Shown: positions 1-10,769 of the stretch, piece after piece | Position numbering within the stretch: position 1 is the stretch's first letter | Layout of the letters: each line of letters begins with the position of its first letter | Source of the DNA: Coriolopsis trogii | Lineage: Eukaryota; Basidiomycota; Agaricomycetes; Polyporales; Polyporaceae | Assembly: GCA_020543525.1 (NCBI GenBank) | Contig: JAHYIO010000004.1 | Coordinates: forward strand, 372,001-436,000 | DNA length: 64,000 bases | Direction of reading: 5' to 3' | Notes under the pieces: generated by a model | Databases searched by the model: none | What the model was told of the DNA's origin: nothing | Seen by the model: only the letters and a program-made list of their open reading frames with translations | Made by a program: the position numbers and the translations under genes

Positions 1-373
1 GCGCATACCAGCGTAAATCTCCTTCTGCTCTCCGACAGTGAAGCCGTCCGTGTTGTTCCACACGCCCCACACACCTCGAAGTGCAGCGGCCACCGAGGGA
101 AAGTCATCGAACGCCCCTGACAGTAATTCATCAGCTCTGCTGCCGGTATCAATCATCACCGACCGTGCCGGACAACACCGTACCTTTGACGACTTCAACA
201 CCCTTGCCTGCGAGTTCGCGCGCACGACGACTGTTGGGGTCGCGTGTAAGAGCGCGTACGGCGTAAGGGGACGGAGTCCCGTCGGTGCTAGGCTCGAGCA
301 GCTTGTCGATGACGGCCAAGCCCTGTCCGCCGGTCGCGCCGATGACGAGGATCAGTTTTCTGCTGAGAGACAT
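1..373 (-). CDS. NmrA-like NAD(P)-binding protein, N-terminal part (runs off the window)
   Basis: The gene reads leftward from the ATG at 373 and continues past base 1. Exon 1 is 373-184, a 67-bp GT-AG intron spans 183-117, and exon 2 starts at 116 and is still open at base 1. The protein begins with a Rossmann dinucleotide-binding strand-turn-helix (GATGGQG within the first 20 residues) and then ALTRDPNS, the usual second-strand region of NmrA-like proteins. Exon 2 has a DDFPSVAAALRGVWGVW stretch, typical of the segment after the cofactor site. Family members are atypical short-chain dehydrogenases acting as redox sensors or as isoflavone-reductase-like enzymes. Which of these applies cannot be told from about 100 residues. 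The fold assignment is firm; the substrate is unknown. Confidence 0.85.
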
Positions 374-430
374 GATCTGGGATGCAAGTTGTTCTGGTGA
401 GTGTGTGTGTTCCTTCCTCCTGCACGTACC

Positions 431-441
431 GTATATATATC
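431..441 (-). promoter_or_regulatory. TATA box of the NmrA-like gene
   Basis: GATATATATAC read on the minus strand, about 60 bp upstream of the ATG at 373. This is a typical fungal position. Apart from this element and the broken BTB gene further right, I see nothing coding between 374 and 891. Confidence 0.5.
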
Positions 442-891
442 ACCCATAGTCGCCCCCGAGTAGCCTCGGGCATGGGTCGTGACCGCGACAGAGAGGTGAG
501 CAAGAACACCGAACGCGAGTCGGGCTCGTACATGAATGACCCATGCAGGTGCTTCTCAAACCATAAGCCAAGCGCCCATCGGGACTCCCCCGAGACATGC
601 CCGAGGTCCTCGACATGACCTGTCACTGGCACTGTGTCAGTACAGAGGGTACTTTGTGAGCAATTGAGGCTGGCACATCTCACTGTCGCTATTCGCACGG
701 CAGTAGCCCATCCGAGTCTGGCTGCAGCCGACGCAAACGAGCCGAACAAAGCCAGCCTGTAGTACCGGTAAGGCACACACTGCTCTGCTTTGCATTCGTA
801 AAACCCTATTTCATGCGAGCGAGGCTACTGAGGTATATTCAAGCCACGTAGAATTCATGTACGGCAGTCTCACTGTCGACTATCTGCGTAT

Positions 892-1252
892 TCAAGGCAG
901 AGTACGCCCAGGGACCGACACCCGGAGGAAATGCCTCAGGTCCTCGGGGGAGTCCGAGAGGCGAACGATATCCGGGCTCCCGTCGATGTATTCGGTCACT
1001 CTTGCGCTCGAGGGGGCGAACATGTCCGAGAACACGGTGGATTGTGCCGCGAGCAATCCACTGCGGTAGAGCTGGAAGGTTACGTCACCCCTGGAAACGA
1101 GGACGATGTTCCCATCATCGAACCAGAACTCCTTGTCGCGCTTGCTCGAGAGCGTTGTTCAAGTTGACCATCGGCTGAGGGCCGCTTGCACCGTCGGGCG
1201 CATCATCGGTGCGAGAACGCTTCGGCGGACGTGTCGAAGTCACGGTGGACAT
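892..1252 (-). pseudogene. BTB-domain protein, first-exon remnant with a frameshift
   Basis: On the minus strand an ATG at 1252 opens MSTVTSTRPPKRSRTDD, the basic leader typical of the BTB proteins in this window. The frame is lost near 1140-1170, and a second frame then gives the BTB core: KRDKEFWFDDGNIVLVS, then LLAAQSTVFSDMF, then LSDSPEDLRHFL, ending at the stop at 892-894. A one-base indel is needed to join the two frames. The BTB domain would fold as an adaptor for cullin-3 or for dimerisation. The second exon found in the intact paralogues (HKYE and C-terminal Cys/Trp region) is absent to the left. I read it as a 3'-truncated, frameshifted pseudogene. Confidence 0.8.
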
Positions 1253-1930
1253 TAGGTCGCGGGGGGTGGGATGGAGGGTTTGGATGTAGACGTGAAAAGA
1301 TGGTGGATGGTCACCGCTTCGTCAACGAGACGCGGACCCCTGCATAGAGTCGCTATACGACCGTTTTGGGTGCTACCATATGATGTGGTACCTTGGAAGA
1401 ACCACATTCAGGAATAGTAAATCTATGGCTGCATTGAGCTTTTCTGACCACCAAGAGGCCCGTTCTGCATACGTGTGTGGCCAGATGTACCTATCAGAGA
1501 ATCACGCAGAGGGTAGGGTGGGAAGCGGACATCTGGGTACATACTTCGCGATGGTGGCGCATTTGTACGCAACTGTATCAGACGTCGACTCCGTAGCGCC
1601 GCATGTACTGTACGTTGTATGCATGATCATGGGTGGCCGAGTTGACTTTCCTCATTCTCCTCCTCCTATGTATAAGAGTTCTTGGACGCTCATTCATGTG
1701 CCCCCGGCGTAGCACCTGAGTCAACGGGGTGTCAAGTAGTGGGTACTTATGCGCAGGTATCCAATCTGCAACACGCGAATCATCACCAACCGTCGTGCCA
1801 TCATCGTCATGCACACTAAAGGAGAACGGTTCACTAAGAAATCCATTAGATCGAGCAAGTCCAGTGAACTATCATCCGTCATCATGTCTTTTTTTTCCAG
1901 CCACCTCACCCCCCCCCCTCCCACACGCAC
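1253..1930. other. Intergenic, no gene recognised
   Basis: No open frame here resembles a known family or shows paired splice sites. Just beyond the beta-glucosidase stop there is a T run (about 1885-1893) followed by a C-rich run (about 1907-1920), which would lie in the 3' UTR of that gene. Confidence 0.5.
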
Positions 1931-4900
1931 TCAAACCGGGATCGACCCCCTCAACCTAAAGTCCCGACTGCTCGCGCCGACCGAGAACGCAAACTCGCCC
2001 TCGGGCTTCCTCCACCCCTGCCTCCCCGCGTCCCACACGCTCAGATCATACCTCGAGAGCGTGATCGTCACCTTCTCCGAGCGGCGCGGCTTCAGGCGCA
2101 CGTCGCCGAACCCGCGGAGCACGCTCGGCGGCTCGCTCGCGGCCGCGGGGAAGTGCAGGTAGAGCTGCGGGATCTACACACCAGCCCGACCGAACCAGGA
2201 TGCAGACAGATTCGCTCCGTCAGTGCACATGAAGAAGAAGACAAGACAAGACGCACCTCGCCGCCCTCGACCCCGCCCGTGTTCCGCACCCTGAAGCTGA
2301 CCTCGAACGCAGGCCGGTGCAGCCAGAGCGCGGTCGACCCGCCCTCCACGTTCGGCGACGGCTCGCCCTTCGCCCACGCCGCCTCGAGCGCGGCCGACGT
2401 GTGGTCCTCGTGGTGCACGGGCCTGACGCGGAGGTCCGAGTACGTGAAGTTCGTGTACGAGAGGCCGAACCCGAACGGGAACCGCGGCTCGACATCGTTC
2501 TGCCAGCCAGAACCCATCAGCGTGTCAGTCAGTCAGCAGCCGAGCAGACGGGAGCGCGACGCACGGCATCAAAGTGGCGATAGTCAATGTTCAGACCCTC
2601 CGTGTAGTCGATCCGCACGATCTCGCTCGTCCGCCCCAACACGAGCTGCGCCGAGTAATCCTCGGGCCTCTTCGCGATCGTGTACGGCAACCGTCCGGAG
2701 GGGTTGAAGTCCCCATAGAGCACGTCCACGATCGAGTTCCCAGACTCCTGCCCGGGCAAGCTCGCCCACAGCACCGCCGTCACGTTCGGGTTCTCGATCC
2801 ACCCCTCCACGATCGCCGGCCCGACCGAGTGCACGACGACGACCGTGTTCGGGTTCGCGCCCGCGACCGCGTTGATGAGGTTGTCCGCGTTCGCCCAGAG
2901 CGTGAGGTTGTTCCGGTCCCCCTCGTTCCCCGCGACGGTGATGTAGTCCTCGCCCGCGTCCGCGTTCACGAACACGATCGCCACGTCCTGCTCGAGCGCC
3001 GTCGCCGCCGCCCCGGCCGTGTCCCAGTTGCTGAGCCACCAGCTGACGCTCGAATGGTCCTCGCGCGCGCGCTGCTGGATCGCCTCGAGCGGCGTGATCA
3101 GGTAGGGGAAGTCGGCCGTGCCGGAGCCCCAGCCCATAGCGAGCGTGCCGTCGTCGCCGCCGCGGTCCGAGTAGCCGTTCGGACCACGCGTGGACGGGCC
3201 CGAGTCGTTGCCTGCCAGTCGCTGTGAGTTTCTCCGTGATTCTGGACAAGGATAGGATGGGATGCTCACCAATAACTGCAATGGACCGGGGCGCCTTGAG
3301 AGGGAGCGCGCCCGCGACGTTCTTGAGCAGGACCGTGCCGGCCGCACCGATCTCGCGGACGACCTTGAAGTGGTCTTCCTGGACGTCCACGTGCTTGTTC
3401 GTCGCCGGGTCCTTTTGCGCGAACGCGTTGAAGCTCACTGCGGTCGCCAATCCCATGAGATTCAAACCGCAAGGCACAGCATGTGTGCGAATGCCTTACC
3501 TTCGGGGTAGTTCTTGTCCTGGCCGAGCAGGTACCACGCAGCGATGACACGCTCCGCCATGTCGTCCACGCGGCTCTCCGCGATCGTGCCGTTCTGGACG
3601 TACGCCGTGAGGTTCGCGCCGTACCAGCTAGTGCCGGAGCTGAATGTGATGTCGCCCGGCATGGACATCTACAAGGCGCCGCATCATGCATGTCAGCACT
3701 TGAATCCATGCATATCGGAAAAAATCCGTGCTCACATCGAGACCACCGACGGCAGCAAGGGTCGAGTGGTGCGCGCCCCAGTCGGACATGACGTAGCCCT
3801 GGAAGCCGAGCTCGTACTTGAGGATTTGGTTCAACGTGCGGTCGTCCTCGCATGCCCAAGTACCGTTCACTTGGTCTGCAAAGGCGGTCAGCGTCGTGCT
3901 TCTCTCGGCAACCAGAATTCTAGGACTCACTGTAGCTGCACATCACGCTCGCAACGCCGGCCTGGACGGAACGCAAGAAGGGGTGAACGTAGATCTCGTG
4001 TTCGGTCCGGTCATCAAGGTTCGAAGAAGACTGCTGCCGGAAGTGCTCCTGTTCGCTGTATCGCACATCCCCAATGAGCATGCATACAAACAATGACACG
4101 TCTGAACGCACTTGTTGATGTAGTGCTTGGCGCAGGCCTGAACGCCACTGTCCTGCATACCGAGGATAGTTTCGTACGCAGATTCACCACTCAGGAACGG
4201 GTCTGCGCCGAACCCCTCCCAATTCCGACCGCCCTGCGCAACGCGGCCCATGTTCATCATCGGCCCGAGCGCGACATGCACGCCCTTGCCCTTGAACTCG
4301 GCGCCCATCGCCTGCCCGCGCTGACGGAGCAGAGTGCGGTTCCAGGTCGAGGCGACAGTGATCCCGGCGGGGAACGCGGTCACAAAGTCTGTGAATCGGA
4401 CGCCGAGAGGCGAGTCCTCGAGACAGAGCCCGGGCCAGTCGCCGATGGCGGGGATGTTGCCGACGCAGAGGCCGCCCATCCAGCCGACGCCGGTCGAGAC
4501 GTTGACCTTTTGCTCGAGCGTCCAGCTGGAGATGAGCTGTTTTGCTTTGGCGTGCGCCTTGGCCCAGGCGGGAGCAAAGTCGGGGATGAGGTCGGAGTCA
4601 GGAGGGGGTGGGGAGTTCGGTGAGGTGGAAGGGAAAACGCCTGGTATGGGAGAAGCGGAGGGGACGGGGAAGGAAGAGAAGGGGTATGAGGAGATGGGAA
4701 TGGTGACATGGGCTGGGCAAAGTCATGATCAGCAGCTGCCAAGAATGCATGCGGATTGAACCATGGCATTCATCAACGTAGATGTATTTTGAACGAAGTA
4801 CTGGCCGGTCCCACTGAGAGCACAGGTATGCGAGAACCGCGTAGATTATGACATAGCGCCGAAGGTCACGCATATATGCAGGCGTGAAGGGTGCCCAGGA

Positions 4901-5451
4901 TATTTTGGGCGCAGACTGGCGAACATCATGTTCTCCATCACCACTACCGCATTGTAGTACGACCGCCGGTGTAAGTCCACGCGCAGAGGTGCGGCAAAGT
5001 GTCACCGGAATGTCAAACACAGGGCATAGCCGCGCGTCTGAAGGAAATATGGCTCGACACGAACCGAGCAGACGAGGAGAGGAGAGAGACAGCACACGGA
5101 ATCGGCATACTCACTGGACTCGATCGGTACCGGCGTCGACGTGGATGCAGACGAGACGCTAGAGGTGAGCGACGCGACGGTCGAGAGGGACGCCGAGGCA
5201 GCCGTCGAGAGCGTCGACACAGATGCGGAGGCGGTAGAGGCGGAGATGGAGATGGACGCGCCCGTCGAGAAAGAGGGCACCGCAGAGGAAAGGGAGATAG
5301 ACCCCGAGGCAGTCGCAGACGACACGGCAGAGGAGAGCTCGCTGGTGACCAAGCTGAGCACGCTGGAGAGGGCCGAGGGTTGTGCACTAGCCGAGACGGC
5401 AAGGAGGAGAGCACACAGGGCTGAGAGCCTCGTGTTGAGGACGAGGGCCAT
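1931..5451 (-). CDS. Secreted GH3 beta-glucosidase, copy 1
   Basis: Nine exons: 5451-5115, 4712-4112, 4055-3931, 3875-3736, 3668-3500, 3437-3270, 3211-2565, 2499-2257, 2173-1931; 890 residues. The start MALVLNTRLSALCALLL gives a signal peptide, followed by a Ser/Thr-rich stretch to about residue 110. The GH3 catalytic region follows, with KHYINNEQEH at the exon 2/3 junction and VMSDW carrying the expected nucleophile Asp near residue 386. The second GH3 domain contains WIENPNVTAVLW and GDFNPSGRLPYTIA. The last two exons encode the C-terminal fibronectin-III-like domain, ending SVGASSRDFRLRG. The enzyme should act outside the cell, releasing glucose from cellobiose and short beta-glucans. The paralogue at 23,883 matches it exon by exon. 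Intron 1 here is 402 bp against 52 bp there. The family call is firm; the substrate range is not visible. Confidence 0.93.
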
Positions 5452-5530
5452 GTCGACGACCGCGATTCTTGCGTTGAGGACGACGGCAAGAGGTGGGCGG
5501 ACAAAACTCGGGCACTGCAGCAAGCAAGGG

Positions 5531-5540
5531 CTTATATATG
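5531..5540 (-). promoter_or_regulatory. TATA box of beta-glucosidase 1
   Basis: CATATATAAG on the minus strand, about 80 bp upstream of the ATG. The second beta-glucosidase has TATATAA at a similar distance, so the core promoter geometry is shared by the two paralogues. Confidence 0.55.
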
Positions 5541-8290
5541 CGCTGCATGGCTGGGCTTCGACTGACGAGATGGGCGACGCGGCCAGAATTCATCGCTCCT
5601 CCAAGACCGGACGCGACCTGGCATGGGCGCTTCCCCGCCTACCCCGCATGACCTGCGCAGGATTCGATGACGTAACCCATTCCCGACACGGGCCTCCCCT
5701 CCGCCTCTGCGCTCTCTTTTTTCTTTTCGTACTCTGCAAATCCTCCATCCTCCCTCTCTTCCTTGCTTTTTCTGTCTTTTTTCCAAGAACAAGATGCTGA
5801 GGACGGCATTGATCAGGTGCGTCGCTCAGCTGATGATGGACCCGACGCACCGCGCGCCAGAACACGCGCACTTTTCTAACCGCACGCAATCACCCCTTGC
5901 GTCCGCCCGCCCCGGGTCGTCAAACACCCCGTCGTGGTCTCACCCCCGTCAAGCTTCTGCTTTCCTATCCTTTTCCATCCTGACCTACCGGGTCAGCTGA
6001 CGCACGCCGTCTGCAACGTTGCACAAATCTACCAGAAGTCGACTTGCTCCGTCGAGTCAGGTCGTACATAACTCCCGAACCCCGCGGGCGCCGTAACAGT
6101 ACCCGGATGGCACTCCGGCCATGTATATGCTAAGCCCTCCCCCATCTTTCTCGCCGATTCAGTCCTCAAAGCTCATCACTGTCGACTCGACGATTCCGAT
6201 CACTAGCCTTCTTAGCGTATTCCATCCATATCATTGCTGTTTGCGACTCATCAATGCCGTTAAAACCGTTGGCATCACGCTTCCATTTCCTACACTCCGC
6301 CCTCGTGGTCCTTGCTTGCCTTTCGCTTCTTCTGACACCGCGCCTCTCTCGTAATCTCGCACGTTCCTGGTCTGTGCTCACCTCGTGGTCCATTGCTCAT
6401 GAGGTCTGTCTTCCGCGTTCTCCCGCCGGTTGCGGTCTTCTCGGTCATGGGTCTCTACCTACATACATGGATCTCGGGAGCTCCATCACAACGGTCAGTC
6501 AACCTCCAGATACATTGGCGGCAAATATCCTCCAAGCGCGTCGCGTGCCGAACATGACGCACATCTCTCTCACGCTGGATGTTTGAGCGTTCTGAACGAT
6601 ACGTACGGGGCTCTGGGGATCCAACAACGGCCATGAACTCCGCGCTACATTGCAGACCGCAAACTATTTCATTCGCCGATCGCACGACAGGACAATGTTA
6701 CTTGGGCACGCTGTCTACTCACCCTCATCCCACATCTCGTCTTTGGCGACATGATCAAACCTACTATAACAGAAGGGCAAGTGCGCATGTATCTGTCAAT
6801 GCTATTGAAGCAACACAGCAGTGCGGCTATGAGCGCTTTGAGTCCGTATCTCGAGAAGCGCTGGGATAAGTAGGTGACGTCACGCGATTCCGGCGCACGG
6901 GCCCGAGTGGCCGCACTCCGTACTCGACGGCCTAAGCCTTGCCTCAAGTCGCTCAACGCTGCCCATCACACCTCGTCCATCCGCACTGTATCCCCGAAGA
7001 CAAGTACCTCAGCCTGGCCCCAGCCACCAAACACTACATTTGCCGCTAAAGCACGGTTTCGTAGTCGATAGTGAATTATGACGAGAGGTAAGTCGATCTT
7101 CCTCCGGTTGCCAGCGTATGCACGTAGTCCGCATACACTTTGCTTCCTTTAGTCCGTCCTGGTACAAGCGGTAGACGACGCTGCATACTTCACGGTCCCG
7201 TGTCAGGCTGAGACACGATAGAATGCAAGACTTGCATATCGTCGGCGGCGGACGAAGGAGTGCTCCGTCGCTGTGGAATCGAGTCCTATCTCGTCTAGCC
7301 GGGCGGCTGCAAATTTCTCCCCGGCAACCGCTTGGGGTCGCCTTCTCAGGTTCCAACTCCCAAGTACAACTCTCTCTGACGTCTCTGACGCGTCCCCGCT
7401 TGACTCGTGAGTTGGACGATACGTTTGCTGCAGTCTCGAAGGCGCGATGTCGGGACAGTATCCATACACCCAGGCTGCTCACAGTCTCCGTCTTCCATCT
7501 GAAAGCACAGCCACGGGCTCTGCGGTAAACAGGTCTTATAGTTGTGATAGCCTCATGTTGATTGATGCCTTGGTGCGGCTTCTCTCCTGATCGGCAAGCG
7601 GTATTTGCACAGTCGCCGACGGCTTCGCGGTCTCTCGCTACTTATCTGCTCCCGTCACAGAGCCAGAGGACTGAGCAGGGTGGGATACTGAATGGGTTCC
7701 CTACTCTCCCTCTATCGGACGAACAGAACGGGCGCAATGTGCCTTCGACCGCCCTCGACACGTTCTGGCTTCAAGCTCTAGCCAGCTTCCAATCCGAGGT
7801 TGCGCGAGGACCGGTTCCCACTATCACAGAGTTGTGGAGTCAGACCCCGCTCCGCTCTGGCGGCGACGTAAAATGAGGGGGGGGGGGTTCATAGCCGTGG
7901 CTCAAGGACGACCTATATATCGTTTAGCGAGGGCGCGTATCACGCATTTGGACACGACCCTGCATTCACCGTACCGTTCCTGGCATATATGCGGCGGAGG
8001 GGAGGGAGAATAAGTATAGTATGGGGGGCGTCCGGTGCCCGCTTTCTCTCCCTTCCCCCCTTCTTTGTCCGCGCTTACCTTCCGTGTTCCTTCAGGCTCT
8101 TCCCGGATTCTAGGCTTCAGCTCAGAGCGTTCGCGCAGCCTTTTCTCTCAGGCCTACACTCGGACCGTGCTGTCCACTGCCCACGACCCACGACCCACTG
8201 CCCACTCTGACACTCTGACACTTCGACCTTCGACCTTCGACGCTCGACGCTCATTGCTCGACACGCGACAGGCAGGCCACAGAGGACGCG
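5541..8290. other. Long intergenic region, no gene recognised
   Basis: About 2.7 kb with no recognisable protein family on either strand. The open frames are short and show no matching splice sites. There is a run of about 10 G at 7877-7888 and short tandem CGACCCA / TCGACCT-type repeats at about 8170-8250, just before the DUF6534 gene and probably in its promoter or 5' UTR. Confidence 0.5.
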
Positions 8291-10122
8291 ATGAGCCCAT
8301 CGTGGACGATCTTTGGACGCGCAGCAGGAGCGGTACTACTGGATGGCAACGTCGTCGTCGTGGACGGGGACGGGGACAAGGACGTGCCCGTGTCGCACCT
8401 GCTGGGGCCGGTGCTCATCGGGGTGCTCCTCAACTCGTTCGTGTACGGGATCGTGTTCCTCGAGTGGCTGCAGTACACGCTCGCGCGGAACCGGGACGGG
8501 CGCCATCTGCGGTACGTCCACAGACCTCACTCCTCTTCCCCCACCCCGTCTCCGCGTCTGCTGCGTCCACGAGCTGACTCGGACTGCTGGTGTGTGCGAT
8601 GGGTGGCCTGGCACGGTTATGGCGTGTGGTATGGTGCGGACTCGAACGGACCGCAGGGGGCTCGTGCATTGGTGTTTTGTGGTGGACACGGTGCATACGG
8701 CCGCGGCGCTGTGGATGGTCTGGCATTACGCCGTCGACAACTTCTCCAACACGTCTTTCCTGCTGTCCACGCTCTGGCCCGTGAGCGCGACGCCGCTCTT
8801 CGTAGGTGCGTCCCTATCCCCTGCCTCCGCACTATACCTATCACCCTCTCGGGCCTCCGCGCTGACGCACGGCGGGTTTGGCTCCTACAGCACTGTGAGT
8901 ACGCGTGGGGTGTGTGGAGCGGTGGGAGGACGCTGATGTGGGCGGTAGGACGTCGGCGCCGATACAGCACCTGTTCGCGTGGCGCATCAAGCAGTTCACG
9001 CGTTCGTGGTACATCTTCGGCTTCCTCTCTGCGCTTTCGCTGGCCTCCTGGGGCCTCGGCGTGCTCACCGCCATCCTCGGACTCATGCGACACGTGTGCG
9101 TACCATGTCTCGTTGACCTACCTGACCTGACCTTTTGTTGGTGGGTCACTCTCGGACAGGCTCTCGTCTTCGCACCACTTGATTGCGCTGGTGGACTCGT
9201 GGCTTGGGGTGAACATGGCGTGCGACGCTCTTCTCGCGTACGTCCGGCTATCTCTGGTTTCCTTTCTCTTAGATTCCTCTTCACGCGCGCACGACTGAAT
9301 GGGACACGTACAGTGTGCTTGTATATGGACATCTATGGCGGAGCAGGACAGGGTTTAGGAGTAAGTCTCCGACCGGCACGCACTCGCTAGGATGGAACGC
9401 CAATTGCTGATGACATCTGGGGCAGGTACGGACACCGTCATCGGCCGACTCATGCGGTCCTCGGTGGAGACGACCGCGCTCAGTGCCCTCTTTTGCGTAT
9501 GTGCTTATCCTCGTTCAGTTTGAAAATGAGAAGGCTGACGTGTGGGGCTTTCAGATCTTGTACCTCTCGCTCTTTGTACGTGGTCGTTTTTGCCTGCAGC
9601 ACGTAGACGCCACCTCATCCCCCTCTCTCCATATAGAGCGCCTTACCAAAAACAAACTTCCATATCATGTTTTCCTTGGTGAGTCGGCCCGGGCGCATCA
9701 TTCTGCCTTCCTGCACTGCGGATCTGACCCTTGTCTGCACGCTGCTTCCGGTCCTTACAGCCTCTGGGACGCATATACACGTCGGTATCGCCCTCTCGAT
9801 TGACTCTCCTGCATGCACAGCCTGTCTGACATTTGCTCACTCCCCACGTCAGCGGTACCCTCCTCTCTGTGAGTGCTCTACGCGCACATACGTCCTTCGT
9901 TCCCTCATTCTCACATCATGTCCACCGGTTTCACCTCCCCGATCACGCATCTAGGCACTCAATTCGCGGTCAACACTGCGTGAAGAACTCTTCGGGACCT
10001 CGTCCATCGTACGTCCCGTCCCGTCTCTCTCGCATCTCGCGCACACAAGAGCTAAACTGCCCCGCTCACCGCGCCTCCCACTGCTTCCGTCGCGCTCTCT
10101 TCACCACCCGTCCCCGCGTGCA

Positions 10123-10185
<63 letters not shown>

Positions 10186-10382
10186 AGACGGGCGACCCGC
10201 TCGGGGACACGTTCCACATCTCGGACCAGCTCCGGCGCCCGACCGAGGTCGCGATCAACGTGCAGCAGGAGGTGCAGATGGAGCAGCTCGAGGTCGTCGA
10301 CTTCAAGCAGCTCCGCAAGAGCTCCCGCCGGGACGCGCTCCGGACCAAGAACGGGAGCGACGACCTCGAGTACACGCTCTGA
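8291..10382 (+). CDS. DUF6534-type multipass membrane protein (13 exons, 4-nt microexon)
   Basis: Exons: 8291-8511, 8657-8805, 8891-8894, 8949-9095, 9160-9237, 9314-9360, 9426-9496, 9555-9575, 9637-9678, 9761-9780, 9853-9868, 9955-10008, 10188-10382; 354 residues. The first helix reads LGPVLIGVLLNSFVYGI, the family's N-terminal signature. QHLFAWRIKQF follows, and then a cytosolic RSRTGFRSTDTVIGRL and VETTALSALF segment. The PLGRIY then ALNSR end is also characteristic. The C-tail (about 65 residues) is charged and probably cytosolic. DUF6534 proteins are common in agaricomycetes, with about seven helices and no known function. The third exon is only CACT; without it the frame breaks. The 5' end is less certain because intron 1 (145 bp) could hide an exon. 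Confidence 0.85.
10123..10185 (+). repeat. (TGCG)n tetranucleotide repeat in the last DUF6534 intron
   Basis: About 15 near-perfect TGCG units filling the 3' end of intron 12 and stopping two bases before the CAG acceptor at 10185-10187. The intron therefore has no polypyrimidine tract next to its acceptor. Every unit also contains a GTGCGT donor-like string. Confidence 0.95.
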
Positions 10383-10414
10383 CCTGGTGTTTTGTCTCTT
10401 GGCTCTCTGAGAGA

Positions 10415-10439
10415 GGGAGGGAGGGAGGGAGGGAGGGGG
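10415..10439 (+). repeat. G-quadruplex-type (GGGA)n run in the 3' UTR
   Basis: Five GGG blocks separated by single A, then a longer G run, starting 33 bp after the DUF6534 stop codon. It matches the canonical G3N1 quadruplex pattern on the sense strand. It lies in the 387-bp gap between two convergent genes, where nothing else is visible. Confidence 0.8.
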
Positions 10440-10769
10440 CGCCCGATTGCGACGCGCCCGGAGCGGGATCGAGAGCGTGGCGCTTGGTAACTTGGGGCCG
10501 TTGGCAGCCAACTGGTCGCTAGTCGCTAGCTGCTGGGCGGCACCCACCGCTGTCGGTGTGGTGCGGAGCCCGATGGCACCTGGCAGGCATGCTGGAAGTA
10601 TACGTACATAACGAATATCTACTGTACAGATCGTGGGCCGCGTAGTAGCCCCCGCCCCTCGTATTGCTCTCTTGATGTATGACGCACGACGCTTGGCGCA
10701 TAGACGCGGCGCGCAAACCATTCCTTCATCGCGTGGATGGCTCGAATGAGAGTACATAGAGAAGAGAGT

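Noticed and set aside
288..776. A 162-codon open frame overlapping the NmrA-like gene on the same strand
   Set aside because: It overlaps the well-supported first exon in another frame and spans its TATA box and promoter.
2529..3477. Long alternative-frame readings across beta-glucosidase 1 exons
   Set aside because: They are Arg/Ser- or Gly-rich shadows of GC-rich coding DNA; the chosen frame matches the paralogue throughout.
5900..7900. Several 60-157-codon open frames between beta-glucosidase 1 and the DUF6534 gene
   Set aside because: No motif, no hydrophobic pattern or coherent intron structure, and no paralogue in the window; left as intergenic.
10122..10410. Open frames rich in Arg-Ala-Cys-Val repeats
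   Set aside because: They are translations of the TGCG tetranucleotide repeat inside an intron, not a repeat protein; only the part after 10188 is coding, in one frame.
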